From positions 2,309,082-2,373,081 of the forward strand of contig OZ220698.1 of NCBI GenBank assembly GCA_965116555.1: a stretch of 64,000 bases of DNA, read 5' to 3'. Within the stretch, counting starts at the first letter, position 1. Each line of letters starts with the position of its first letter. A model generated the notes under the pieces. It did not search any database. It was not told where the DNA came from and was given only the letters and a program-made list of their open reading frames with translations. The position numbers were made by a program, and so were the translations under genes. Below, piece by piece: positions 51,803 through 60,079 of the stretch. The DNA comes from DAOUJH01 sp965116555 (GTDB lineage Bacteria; Chloroflexota; Dehalococcoidia; Lucifugimonadales; QGNO01).

Positions 51803-53221
51803 TCATACATGCGTACCCACCCTGTGTACCTTGAGGAAGTTGGTGGGAGCGCGTGCCGTGAACGGCGCGGAGCCGATCAAAACTATCCTGTCGCCGCGCT
51901 GCACCAGGTTCTTCTCCATCAGCGCCTCTTCCACAACGCCGGATGTGTCCGCCGTGACCTGCGGCAGGTCGGTGACTATGGGGAGCACACCCCACCACAG
52001 GTTCAACTGCCGCGCCACGTTCGGTTCTCTGGTCAGCGCCAGGATGGGCACTGCGGGCCTGTTCTTGGACACCCGGTGCGCCGTTACACCGGAGCGAGTC
52101 AAAACCACGATTGCGCGGGCATCAAGGTCTCCGGCCAGGCTGCAAGCGGCCCGCGCCACGGCTTGAGCCTCTCGCCGGTGCCTGCCCGTCACGCCGGTAT
52201 CTTCCGGCACGTAGATTTCCTGCGCTTTCTCTATGATGCGAGCCATCACCGACACCGCCTCTACCGGGTACGACCCTATGGCCGTCTCTCCGCTGAGCAT
52301 CACGGCGTCGGCCCCTTCCCACACCGCGTTGGCCACGTCGGAAGCCTCGGCGCGGGTGGGTCGCGGCTCGTTGATCATAGACTCCAGCATCTGCGTGGCC
52401 ACTATGGTTACTTTGCCCTTCTGGTGAGCTTGGTGAATGATTCTCTTCTGCCACGCGGGCACCTCTTCCGTGGAAAGCTCCACCCCCATGTCGCCGCGGG
52501 CCACCATCACGCCGTCGAAAGCGTTCAGGATGCCTTCCAGGTTGCGCAGCGCCCTCGACCGCTCCACCTTGGCTATCAGCGGCAACCGCTTGCGGTACTG
52601 GCGCATCATCTCTCTCAGCGGCTTGGCGTCATCGCCGCTCCTCACGAAGCTCATCGCTACCCAGTCAACACCAATGTTCAGGCCCACCTCAAGGTCGGCT
52701 CGGTCTTTTTCGGTGAACGTGGGGATATCCAGGAAAACGCCGGGCAGGTTGATGCCCTGGTATGCGCCGAGCAGTCCCCCTTTGACTACGCGGCACCTGA
52801 TGTCGTATCCCTCTACGGCCACCACCTTCGCCTCCAGACGGCCATCGTCGAGAAGGACGCGGTTCCCCGGCGACACAAAGCGGTACATCTCAGGATAGGT
52901 GGTGCTTATCCTGCCGTCCTCGCCCTCCGACTGGTCATGGCAGATGAGGAGCTCCGAGTCCTGCTTCAATTCCAGTGCGGCGCCGTCCCTCAACGGGCCG
53001 GTACGCATACGGGGCCCCTGCAGGTCCTGAAGTACGGCCACGTGCCTCCCCAGCCGCTGCGACGCGTCGCGAACCATCTGCACAAGCCGGGCGTGGTCTT
53101 CATGCGACCCGTGCGAGAAGTTGAGACGCACCACGTCCACGCCTGCGTGTATCAACTCCTCGATTCGTTGAGGAGACGAAGTGGCCGGGCCTATGGTGGC
53201 AACAATCTTTACGGCGCGCAT
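51803..53221 (-). CDS. pyk: Pyruvate kinase
   Basis: A 472-residue glycolytic enzyme converting phosphoenolpyruvate and ADP to pyruvate and ATP. It begins MRAVKIVATIGPATSS, has the RLNFSHGSHEDH segment, the catalytic Lys in PLIAKVERSRAL, the MVARGDMGVELSTEEVP motif, TQMLESMINEPRPTRAEASDVANA and a C-terminal allosteric-type domain (AIVVLTRSGVTAHRVSKNRP). Length is standard and there is no extra PEP-utiliser domain. It is 11 bp downstream of polA on the same strand. Confidence 0.95.
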   Translation of the reverse strand: MRAVKIVATIGPATSSPQRIEELIHAGVDVVRLNFSHGSHEDHARLVQMVRDASQRLGRHVAVLQDLQGPRMRTGPLRDGAALELKQDSELLICHDQSEGEDGRISTTYPEMYRFVSPGNRVLLDDGRLEAKVVAVEGYDIRCRVVKGGLLGAYQGINLPGVFLDIPTFTEKDRADLEVGLNIGVDWVAMSFVRSGDDAKPLREMMRQYRKRLPLIAKVERSRALRNLEGILNAFDGVMVARGDMGVELSTEEVPAWQKRIIHQAHQKGKVTIVATQMLESMINEPRPTRAEASDVANAVWEGADAVMLSGETAIGSYPVEAVSVMARIIEKAQEIYVPEDTGVTGRHRREAQAVARAACSLAGDLDARAIVVLTRSGVTAHRVSKNRPAVPILALTREPNVARQLNLWWGVLPIVTDLPQVTADTSGVVEEALMEKNLVQRGDRIVLIGSAPFTARAPTNFLKVHRVGTHV

Positions 53222-53232
53222 AGGAGCACTTC

Positions 53233-56016
53233 CTACTCCAAGTCTCCCCAGGTGGGGCCTATCTTGAGGTCCACTTTCAACGGAACACTCAATTCCAGGG
53301 CTGAAGGCATCAGCTCCAGGATTATCTCCTTCATGGTCTCCATCTCCCGGGGCGGCGACTCGAAGATGAGCTCGTCGTGTACCTGCAGGAGCATGCGGCT
53401 GTTCAATCCGTTCTCTTTCATGCGGTTATAAATCCGTATCATCGCTATCTTTATGATGTCCGCCGCCGTGCCCTGGATGGGCATGTTGATGGCTATGCGC
53501 TCCGCGGCCTGCCGGGTGTGGATGTTGGAGTGGTTTATCTCCGGCAAGAACCGCTGTCTGCCCAGTATAGTCTCGGAATAGCGTCTCTCGCGGGCCTGCT
53601 GTTTGGCCTCCTCGATATAGAACCTAATGCCCGGGTACTTGGCGAAGTAGCTCTCGATGAAGGCGGCGCTTTCCTGCATGTCCAGGTCGGTCTGCTGGGA
53701 CATGCCATGCGCCGACAGACCATAGATGATGCCGAAGTTCATCACCTTGGCCAGACGCCGCATGTCCGCCGTGACCTGCTCAATGTGCACCCCGTATACC
53801 TGGGACGCCGTTGCGGCGTGGATATCCTCGTCGCGGTGAAACGCGTCCAGCAGGCCCTGATCCTGGGACAAATGGGCCAGGATGCGGAGCTCTATCTGCG
53901 AGTAGTCGGCGGCTATCAGGCTCCAGCCCATCTCGGCCTTGAAAGCGCGTCTCACCTGCCTGCCCAGCTCTGTCCGAATGGGAATGTTCTGCAAGTTAGG
54001 GTCGCTGGAGGAGAACCGCCCTGTCGCCGAGCCTACCTGGTTGTAGTTGGTGTGTACTCTGCCCGTTTTGGGGTTCACCAGCGTGGGCAGAGCGTCCAGG
54101 TAGGTGGACTTGAGCTTGCTCAGCTCGCGGTAACGCAGGACTTTTGCCACCACTGGGACGGCGTCCTTGAGAGTTTCCAGCACGGATGCATCGGTGGAAT
54201 AGCCGGTCTTGGTGCGCTTGGGCGCGGGCAGTTCAAGCTCGCGCAGTCTTGCCGGCGGCAACAGCTTTTCGAACAGGATGATCCCCAGCTGCTGCGGTGA
54301 GTTGATGTTGAACCGCTCTCCGGCGTCCCTGTACACCTCATCTTCGACGCCGCCCAGCTCCTCGCTGATGCGGTCGGACATCTGGCGAAGCTCGTCGGTG
54401 TCCACAATGATGCCGGTGGTCTGCATGTCTACCAGCGCCGGGATCAACGGTAGCTCCATCTCTTCAAGTATGTTCCGCACTCCTCTTCTCTCCAGCTTGG
54501 GCTCCAGGTTCGTCCTCAGCCGTCCTGCTATGTCGGCGTCAGCCGCGGCGTAGGGCGTGGCGGCTTCGATGGGCACCTTGTCGAAGGTAACCTGCTTTCG
54601 ACCGGTGCCGATGAGCGCCGTGATGGGCGTCATCTCCTCCTGCAGGAGTTGAAACGCCAGTTGCTTCAAGCGGATGGCGTTGTGGCCCAGTAGCTGCGCT
54701 GCGATCATGGAATCGAACTCCAGTCCCCGCACTCGCACGTCGTAGTTCTGGAGGACTGTCATGTCGAAGCTGGCCTTGTGCGCCGTCTTGGATATCGATG
54801 GGTCTTCAAGGAGCGGCTTCAGCGCTTCCAGCGCCTCGCCCAGCGATACCTGCCGGCCTTCGGCGTGGCCTACCGGAACGTAGAAGCCCTGCCCCTCCTT
54901 TGTCGAGAACGACAGACCGACCAGGTCGGACCGCACGGGGTCAATGCCGGACGTCTCCGCGTCAAAGGCAAAGTGTCCGGCCGTTCTAAGCTCTTCTACC
55001 AGGGTCTCCAATGCCTCCATGGTGTTAACACAGCGGTAATCCTGTTCCACGCTCTGTTTGACCGGACGCGCCTCGCCTTCGTCAGGTTCATCCAGGTCCA
55101 GCAGGGTGCCCTGTTGAGGCTGCGCATTCGCAGCGCTTTCACCGCCGGGAAGCCGGTTGATCATGCTGATGAATTCAAGGTCTCGCAGTGCGCTGGCCAC
55201 CCTGTCCCGGTCGAAGTTCCCAAACTTCACTGCCTCCGAATCCAAGTCCACCGACATGTCTCTGACTATGGTGGTCAGCTCTCTACCATCAAAGGCCGCT
55301 TCTTCGTGGTCTCGCAACAACTGCTGAATACGCGGAGGCTTCACCTCATCTATGCCCTGGTACACGCCATCCAGGCTCTGGAACTGCAGGATGAGCTTCA
55401 CTGCCGTGCCGCGGCCTATCCCAGGCACGCCCGGTATATTGTCTGAGGGGTCTCCTTCCAGCGCTTTGATGTCGGGGATGTGCTCCGGGCCCAGGCCGCC
55501 GTACCGTTCGCGCACGGCTGGAATGTCGTAGACCTTTTGCTGCTGCACGCTGTAGCTCAGCACAACTCTTACATGAGGCGAGACAAGTTGAAGGGTGTCT
55601 GTGTCCCCGGTGAGTATTATGGTGTCCAAGCCCGCCTCTTCAGCCTGAGCGCACAGCGTGCCTATAACATCATCCGCCTCGTAGCCTTCCATTTCGTAGA
55701 TGGGCACCTCAAAGGCCTCCAGCACCTGCCGCACCAGTGGGAACTGGGCCTGTAGCTCGGGCGCGGTGGGCGGACGCTGCGCTTTGTACTCTTTGTACTG
55801 CTCGTGACGAAAGGTGGGGCCTTTGACGTCAAAGGCTATGGCGCAATGGGTGGGCTTCCAGTCTGAAACGGCCCTGAGGAAAGTGTTGGTGAAACCGTAA
55901 ACACCCCTGACCTCTTGCCCTGTGCGTCGCACTGTCATTGGCTGCTGGATGGCATGGTACGCGCGATGCACCATTGCGTTGCCGTCCATGAGCATGAGAA
56001 GGGGCCTTCTTTCCAT
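53233..56016 (-). CDS. polA: DNA polymerase I
   Basis: A 927-residue family A polymerase for gap filling and primer removal. ATG 56016 is preferred (AGGGAGAG upstream, MERRPLLMLMDGNAMVHRAY); ATG 56043 is an alternative. The N-terminal 5' nuclease shows GYEADDVIGTL, GDTDTLQLV and GIGRGTAVKLI. The 3'-5' exonuclease keeps its metal ligands: FDAETSG (D, E), KASFDMTVL and YAAADADI (YxxxD), so proofreading looks active, unlike Taq. The polymerase core has motif A (WSLIAADYSQIELRIL), the O helix (RRLAKVMNFGIIYGLS) and motif C (LQVHDELIFE). Confidence 0.96.
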   Translation of the reverse strand: MERRPLLMLMDGNAMVHRAYHAIQQPMTVRRTGQEVRGVYGFTNTFLRAVSDWKPTHCAIAFDVKGPTFRHEQYKEYKAQRPPTAPELQAQFPLVRQVLEAFEVPIYEMEGYEADDVIGTLCAQAEEAGLDTIILTGDTDTLQLVSPHVRVVLSYSVQQQKVYDIPAVRERYGGLGPEHIPDIKALEGDPSDNIPGVPGIGRGTAVKLILQFQSLDGVYQGIDEVKPPRIQQLLRDHEEAAFDGRELTTIVRDMSVDLDSEAVKFGNFDRDRVASALRDLEFISMINRLPGGESAANAQPQQGTLLDLDEPDEGEARPVKQSVEQDYRCVNTMEALETLVEELRTAGHFAFDAETSGIDPVRSDLVGLSFSTKEGQGFYVPVGHAEGRQVSLGEALEALKPLLEDPSISKTAHKASFDMTVLQNYDVRVRGLEFDSMIAAQLLGHNAIRLKQLAFQLLQEEMTPITALIGTGRKQVTFDKVPIEAATPYAAADADIAGRLRTNLEPKLERRGVRNILEEMELPLIPALVDMQTTGIIVDTDELRQMSDRISEELGGVEDEVYRDAGERFNINSPQQLGIILFEKLLPPARLRELELPAPKRTKTGYSTDASVLETLKDAVPVVAKVLRYRELSKLKSTYLDALPTLVNPKTGRVHTNYNQVGSATGRFSSSDPNLQNIPIRTELGRQVRRAFKAEMGWSLIAADYSQIELRILAHLSQDQGLLDAFHRDEDIHAATASQVYGVHIEQVTADMRRLAKVMNFGIIYGLSAHGMSQQTDLDMQESAAFIESYFAKYPGIRFYIEEAKQQARERRYSETILGRQRFLPEINHSNIHTRQAAERIAINMPIQGTAADIIKIAMIRIYNRMKENGLNSRMLLQVHDELIFESPPREMETMKEIILELMPSALELSVPLKVDLKIGPTWGDLE

Positions 56017-56212
56017 GAGCTCTCCCTGGTTGTCTTTAGCCATTACTCTCCCAAGACAAGGGGGCGGTCTGCGCCCATTATACCAATCATCCGGTGGGAG
56101 GATTTCCCTGCAGAGTGCGGTTTTCACCTTGTTTGACACTCATATTTTGCCAAGATAAGATTATTTTTCGTTGGGGAGAGGGTATGAGACGGCTGGTCAC
56201 TCCTCTCCTGGG

Positions 56213-56287
56213 GGCAACGTAGCTCAGCGGCAGAGCGGGCGCTTCATAAGCGCTAGGTCGTTGGTTCGAATCCAACCGTTGCCACCA
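56213..56287 (+). tRNA. tRNA-Met (CAU)
   Basis: A 75-nt tRNA with encoded CCA. The acceptor GGCAACG pairs with CGTTGCC; the anticodon loop TTCATAA gives CAT; the T-loop is GGTTCGAATCC. Elongator Met is most likely; a CAU tRNA modified to read AUA (tRNA-Ile2) cannot be excluded from sequence alone. Confidence 0.9.
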
Positions 56288-56317
56288 TTAAGGGCCAAGC
56301 CAAGTTACGCAGATCAG

Positions 56318-56394
56318 GGGCGGTTAGCTCAGTTGGCTAGAGCGTCGCGTTCACATCGCGAAGGTCACTGGTTCGAGTCCAGTACCGCCCACCA
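56318..56394 (+). tRNA. tRNA-Val(CAC)
   Basis: A 77-nt tRNA with encoded CCA. The acceptor GGGCGGT pairs with ACCGCCC; the anticodon loop TTCACAT gives CAC on a TCGCG/CGCGA stem. It lies 30 bp after tRNA-Met. The accessory region begins just beyond its 3' end. Confidence 0.93.
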
Positions 56395-56633
56395 CCGTGC
56401 ACTGAAACAAGTACCATCTTCGAGATGTGGCTGGGAGGCCTAGGGCGGCCCGAACGATAGGTTCGAGGCTTCTCGAGTGGACATGGTGGCGGCCAGGCGA
56501 TATATGGAGGCCACGGCGTCCATCCTGCGTAGGAGCAGCGTCAGTCACTCCCTGGACATGGGGTAGGCCCGCACGAAGTCCGAGGACGTGTCGAAGCGGA
56601 GGACCCACGCGGCTTCTTCGATGCCCTAGGCCG
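56395..56633. other. Degenerate region between tRNA-Val and Fpg-like fragment
   Basis: No intact gene. On the minus strand a short stretch near 56530-56620 reads EEAAWVLRFDTSSDFVRAYP before a stop, which looks like the tail of a longer lost protein. This fits an eroded integration boundary next to the tRNA, but no integrase is recognisable. Confidence 0.4.
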
Positions 56634-56894
56634 TCAGGTGGTACCTCTGGCTGGCTGGCCAGTCAGCATCGGAAAGATGACGAGCGCCATTCCGTCGGAG
56701 AGCGTCAAAGTGACGCTCTTGCCGTACCGGGACACGTTCGTGAAAGAGCGCCCCTCAATGTCCCCGGCCACGTCAATCTCGGATAGCGTCCGAAACACCG
56801 TTGGGCGGACGACGCGGGCAGAGACCACGGAAGCGCCCACCGCGTGGCGCTCCAGCACCTCGCGGACAATGGTGAGTTCCGGCGCCTCCGGCAT
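56634..56894 (-). pseudogene. Truncated Fpg/Nei-type DNA glycosylase fragment
   Basis: An 86-residue open frame with the Fpg/Nei N-terminus (MPEAPELTIVREVLERHA, with Pro2 and Glu3) and the beta-sandwich continuation (VSRYGKSVTLTLSDG, IFPMLTG) that then stops, about a quarter of the normal length. The H2TH domain and zinc finger are missing. It is clearly different from the intact mutM at 50.5 kb, so it is a relic of a second glycosylase, lying just inside the region downstream of tRNA-Val. Confidence 0.65.
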
Positions 56895-56924
56895 GGGTTT
56901 CGTCCCGCCTGGTTTCTTACTTGG

Positions 56925-57959
56925 CTACGAACGTATTTGAAAACGGGGCACCCGACCAATACCCAACCAACATCTCAGTCTCTCTGCAATCTCAAGCCCG
57001 CCCACCATTCCGGCCGCTGGTAATGCAACCTCAATCATGAAGCTGAGCGGTGCCGAGAGCACATTCTCCGTGGAACCGCCTTGGTTCCCGAGTACTCCCA
57101 AGTTGATGAATATCCATAGCAACGCGAAGCCGGCAATGAACACGCAGAATATCAGCACTATCTCGATGGCGTACTTTAAGACCGGCAAATGTAATGAAGC
57201 CCATGATGCCCCCGTCACTGCCAACCAAACTACGATTAGTGTCCAGAAGCGCCAATCCTCACTTTCGTCCAGGGCATCCACGGCAAGCGCCAGCACGATG
57301 GCCGTGTATATGAATAGAAACGTGCCGACGAGAGTGCGCTTCCAATTCGACACTACCCAGGGAATCACCCAACGTACAAAGCCAGCGAGAGAGAGTAGTA
57401 CTACCCATACGTACACCGGCTCAGACGTGTCCGCATCGTCGACGTAGAATGCCCATAGCAGGAGAGCTAACCCGGCAAACACCAATCCGCCCCCTGCGAC
57501 ATCGAGCGCAGTTTTCTTCCAAGAGCTCTCGCGCGTTGCCTCTGGAGGGTCTTCTTTAGATGAGACGAACGATATGCCAGATATGACGAATAGTGCGCCC
57601 AAGATCAGGATCACTCCAGCGGTCCACCAGCGATACACATCGTCGCTAGGCTCCGGCGCAAGTACGAAGGAAACCCATAGCGCCCATGCGACGAAGAGGG
57701 CCCCAAGCACAGTCGCGACAAAGACCAACCCGTGGAATAGTCGGGGGTGAATCCTTGATTCAGGTGGCTCTACAGCTACAGAGGCAAGTATCGGCAGCAC
57801 GGCGAGACCAGGCAGCGCCCACCAGAAGACCCACCGGGTTACTCCTTCGCCGATATCGACATCTTGCACGTAGTGACCCCACAGGATAAAGCCAAAGCCT
57901 ATGATCAGATAGGGGATCAGGAGCACCAAGCCTGCCTTCTTCAGTCTGTCTCGCGTCAC
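56925..57959 (-). CDS. Polytopic membrane protein of unknown function
   Basis: A 344-residue protein with about 9-10 hydrophobic helices separated by short charged loops, beginning with a basic stretch and LVLLIPYLIIGFGFILWGHY. The first and second halves have similar-looking segments (FVATVLGALFVAWALWVSF; VFAGLALLLWAFYVDD), suggesting internal repetition. I recognise no family or catalytic motif. It is on the same strand as, and downstream of, the two-TM protein and the first CD-NTase-like gene, but a 427-bp gap separates it from the two-TM gene, so it may be independent. Confidence 0.65.
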   Translation of the reverse strand: MTRDRLKKAGLVLLIPYLIIGFGFILWGHYVQDVDIGEGVTRWVFWWALPGLAVLPILASVAVEPPESRIHPRLFHGLVFVATVLGALFVAWALWVSFVLAPEPSDDVYRWWTAGVILILGALFVISGISFVSSKEDPPEATRESSWKKTALDVAGGGLVFAGLALLLWAFYVDDADTSEPVYVWVVLLSLAGFVRWVIPWVVSNWKRTLVGTFLFIYTAIVLALAVDALDESEDWRFWTLIVVWLAVTGASWASLHLPVLKYAIEIVLIFCVFIAGFALLWIFINLGVLGNQGGSTENVLSAPLSFMIEVALPAAGMVGGLEIAERLRCWLGIGRVPRFQIRS

Positions 57960-58386
57960 TTGCGCATCTCCTCACACCTTCCGAACGCGGTTCGACAGTA
58001 TAGAGTGTAACGCCATGGCGTGGCTGGCCCCATCGGTGATTCGGTTGGCCTGGGCTCGGGGGGTTCGATAGTTCCCGCGTTCGTGGAAATGACGAGCGGT
58101 TCCGTCTCCCGGCTACGCCCCTGGGCGGCCGCTGCTTTGTCAGTATCTGGTTGGGACACTTCTGCTCCTTTCCCGGGGCACTCTACCCTCAGTCAGGGAG
58201 CTCACACCACCTCAAATCTCTCGGGTTTTCCTATCCCCTCGGGTGTCCCATTATCGCTGACGGTCTACAGATTGACTACAGGTCCAGAACGAGGGTAAGT
58301 GTGAAAGTTCTTGATTTTGTCAAGTCTGGTGGGTTGTCTCGTTCAGTTGACAGAGCCGACTACCGGATGCCCTATGAGTTCTTCGG
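57960..58386. other. Intergenic stretch without recognisable gene
   Basis: About 430 bp between two membrane-protein genes. Short open frames exist on both strands (for instance 57956-58159, minus) but have low-complexity Pro/Glu/Thr composition, no ribosome-binding site and no family resemblance. I see no clear hairpin terminator. Confidence 0.4.
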
Positions 58387-58755
58387 TCAACGCTGGTCGC
58401 GTGCTTGCCCACGGCGAGCTTCTGCGGCAGGCCTGGTTCTCGGCGCACTTCGGCCGCCCTGCCCTGCGCTGTGCTGGTCCCCCATTGCCATTACCCTTTC
58501 ATGCCGCTGGTCTAGCATGCGCACCAGGACAAAAGTCAGTGCCGCGATCTGTCCTATGATGACTGGGGCTGACAAGGCTACCAGTGTCCAGGGGTGATCG
58601 GCCAGCCCAAAGAACAGGGAGACTACTATCAGGATAAGCGGGGGGCCTCCCACGAGTCCCGCTATCAGGACGCCGACTTGGCCGGCACCGCTGACGCGCC
58701 ATCCCTCCCTGGTCTGTTCGATTTGCAGGGAGTCGCCTTTACTCTGCTTGCTCAC
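58387..58755 (-). CDS. Small two-TM membrane protein, possible CBASS effector
   Basis: A 122-residue protein starting at GTG 58755, with AGGAGG 10 nt upstream; a longer frame from 58827 lacks support. A polar N-terminus is followed by two membrane helices (about 27-50 and 57-80) and a basic, low-complexity C-terminus. It lies 135 bp downstream of the first CD-NTase-like gene on the same strand. CBASS operons often pair a nucleotidyltransferase with a membrane effector that perforates the inner membrane on sensing a cyclic nucleotide; that this protein plays such a role is inference from position and topology. Confidence 0.55.
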   Translation of the reverse strand: MSKQSKGDSLQIEQTREGWRVSGAGQVGVLIAGLVGGPPLILIVVSLFFGLADHPWTLVALSAPVIIGQIAALTFVLVRMLDQRHERVMAMGDQHSAGQGGRSAPRTRPAAEARRGQARDQR

Positions 58756-58890
58756 GGCGCTTGGACCTCCTGAAGCACTTGAACCTCCCGACCCGGGGTC
58801 GACGGCAAGGCGCCGGGCTGCTTCCACCGTCTCGATGCCTTCACAGTACCTGTAGGCGGTGTCCTAGACATTTGGGGTTATAGCCCGCAC

Positions 58891-59805
58891 TCAATCAATC
58901 CGCTGCGGGAATCTTGTCCTGAACAGGCTTTGCCACAATCCAATCGACCGGTCTTCGTCCCATTCGCGGCGCGCTGCCTCTGCGATTCCAGCTGCCTCCG
59001 TGAGCTTGGTCTTGAGTGCTTCGATGTGGTAATCGTCGCAGTCTCTCAACAGGTTCTCGTTCTGGAGCGAGGGGTTCATTGTCCGTGGAGCCGAGTATGA
59101 GAACATGTGGTTGTTGGAGAGTTGCCGAAGAACACCGGACACCGCATCGGCATCTGAGCTCGATAGCAAGATGGGCCAAGCCTGAGCAATCATCACTTCC
59201 AGCGCGACTGAGGGTAGCCGGGCCCTTTTGGGCAGCGCCTGGTTACGCCAGTGCTTCAGCATCTTGGCGACCCGAACGAACCGGCCGTCGGTGCGAGAAT
59301 TCTGCCGGCGATACCATTCCTCAAGCCCCTTCGGATTGGTCGCCTCCCAGCCGTTGACGGTCCGGTTGGGGATGTACAGGACATTGTTCACCTGTCTTGA
59401 ATCCCCAGCCAGCGGGACCACGTCCATGTGAAACTCGCCGGGGAATTCAATCCGAACGCACCTTGGCCGTGTACTCACCTTCCCACGATACGCTTCGGTT
59501 TTCTTGAGACGCCTGGCAAGCCAGCGAACCAACCGCTTTGGTTCCGCGGTTCCAGCTGGAACAGCATCGAGGTCGAGAGAGCAGCAGACATCGACGTCAA
59601 AGTCTGCACCACTCCCCAACGGACGGATGGCCGTGCCATGAACGTACGATCCCTGGAGGAACGTCTCGTATAGGGCCGGAGAAGCAAATTGGTCGGCCTC
59701 CAGCGCCCCACGCAGGGCCTCATGCTCCGCCTTTATTCGGTTGAGCTTGGGTTCATCCAGGCTGATGTTCTCGAGGAAGCGCTCGAAATGCTGTGCGAGC
59801 TCCAC
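58891..59805 (-). CDS. CD-NTase-like nucleotidyltransferase (CBASS cyclase candidate 1)
   Basis: A 304-residue nucleotidyltransferase of the cGAS/DncV-like (SMODS) type. GTG 59805 with GAGGAGG nine nt upstream is the likely start and gives the family-like MELAQHFERFLENISL; the longer frame to 59913 adds 36 unmatched residues. The active site is complete: Gly52-Ser53 (QGSYVHGTAI), Asp70 and Asp72 (DFDVD), and a third Asp, Asp128, in HMDVV. Enzymes of this class make cyclic di- or trinucleotides on phage infection. The next gene on the strand encodes a two-TM protein, and the second CD-NTase unit diverges upstream. Confidence 0.82.
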   Translation of the reverse strand: MELAQHFERFLENISLDEPKLNRIKAEHEALRGALEADQFASPALYETFLQGSYVHGTAIRPLGSGADFDVDVCCSLDLDAVPAGTAEPKRLVRWLARRLKKTEAYRGKVSTRPRCVRIEFPGEFHMDVVPLAGDSRQVNNVLYIPNRTVNGWEATNPKGLEEWYRRQNSRTDGRFVRVAKMLKHWRNQALPKRARLPSVALEVMIAQAWPILLSSSDADAVSGVLRQLSNNHMFSYSAPRTMNPSLQNENLLRDCDDYHIEALKTKLTEAAGIAEAARREWDEDRSIGLWQSLFRTRFPQRID

Positions 59806-60079
59806 GAATCTCAGCCTCCTCGTTGAATGCGACCTGCGACTACTGGCCCTACTAAATGAGTCTCCTCGAGGGGCCTGTGCGGGCGTGCGGGTGTCTTCGC
59901 GTGGGTCCTGCATGCTCTTTTCGAAGGCACATCCCTACAACTGACATCCTAGCGCTTCTCGGGGTCTTCCAGCAAAGAAACCGGGCGACCTGTGAATCAG
60001 CGTAAGCCCTGCCACTGCGTAGTCTTAACTGCGGATGCCGGTGTAAAATGGAGGGACCACACTGAGGAGGAATCCTGTA
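59806..60079. promoter_or_regulatory. Divergent intergenic region between the two CD-NTase genes
   Basis: A 274-bp region that must hold promoters for both outward-facing units. Both flanking genes have the same ribosome-binding layout (GAGGAGG, 9-nt spacer, non-ATG start), 59815-59821 on the minus strand and 60064-60070 on the plus strand. No operator palindrome is obvious. Confidence 0.5.

Noticed and set aside
56351..56608. 85-residue minus-strand open frame ending GGTGLEPVTFAM
   Set aside because: It is an antisense reading of the tRNA-Val gene; this ending is a common annotation artefact over tRNA genes.
57956..58159. 67-residue minus-strand open frame (LVISTNAGTIEPPEPRPTES)
   Set aside because: Low-complexity Pro/Glu/Thr composition, no ribosome-binding site and no family; typical of intergenic GC-rich sequence.
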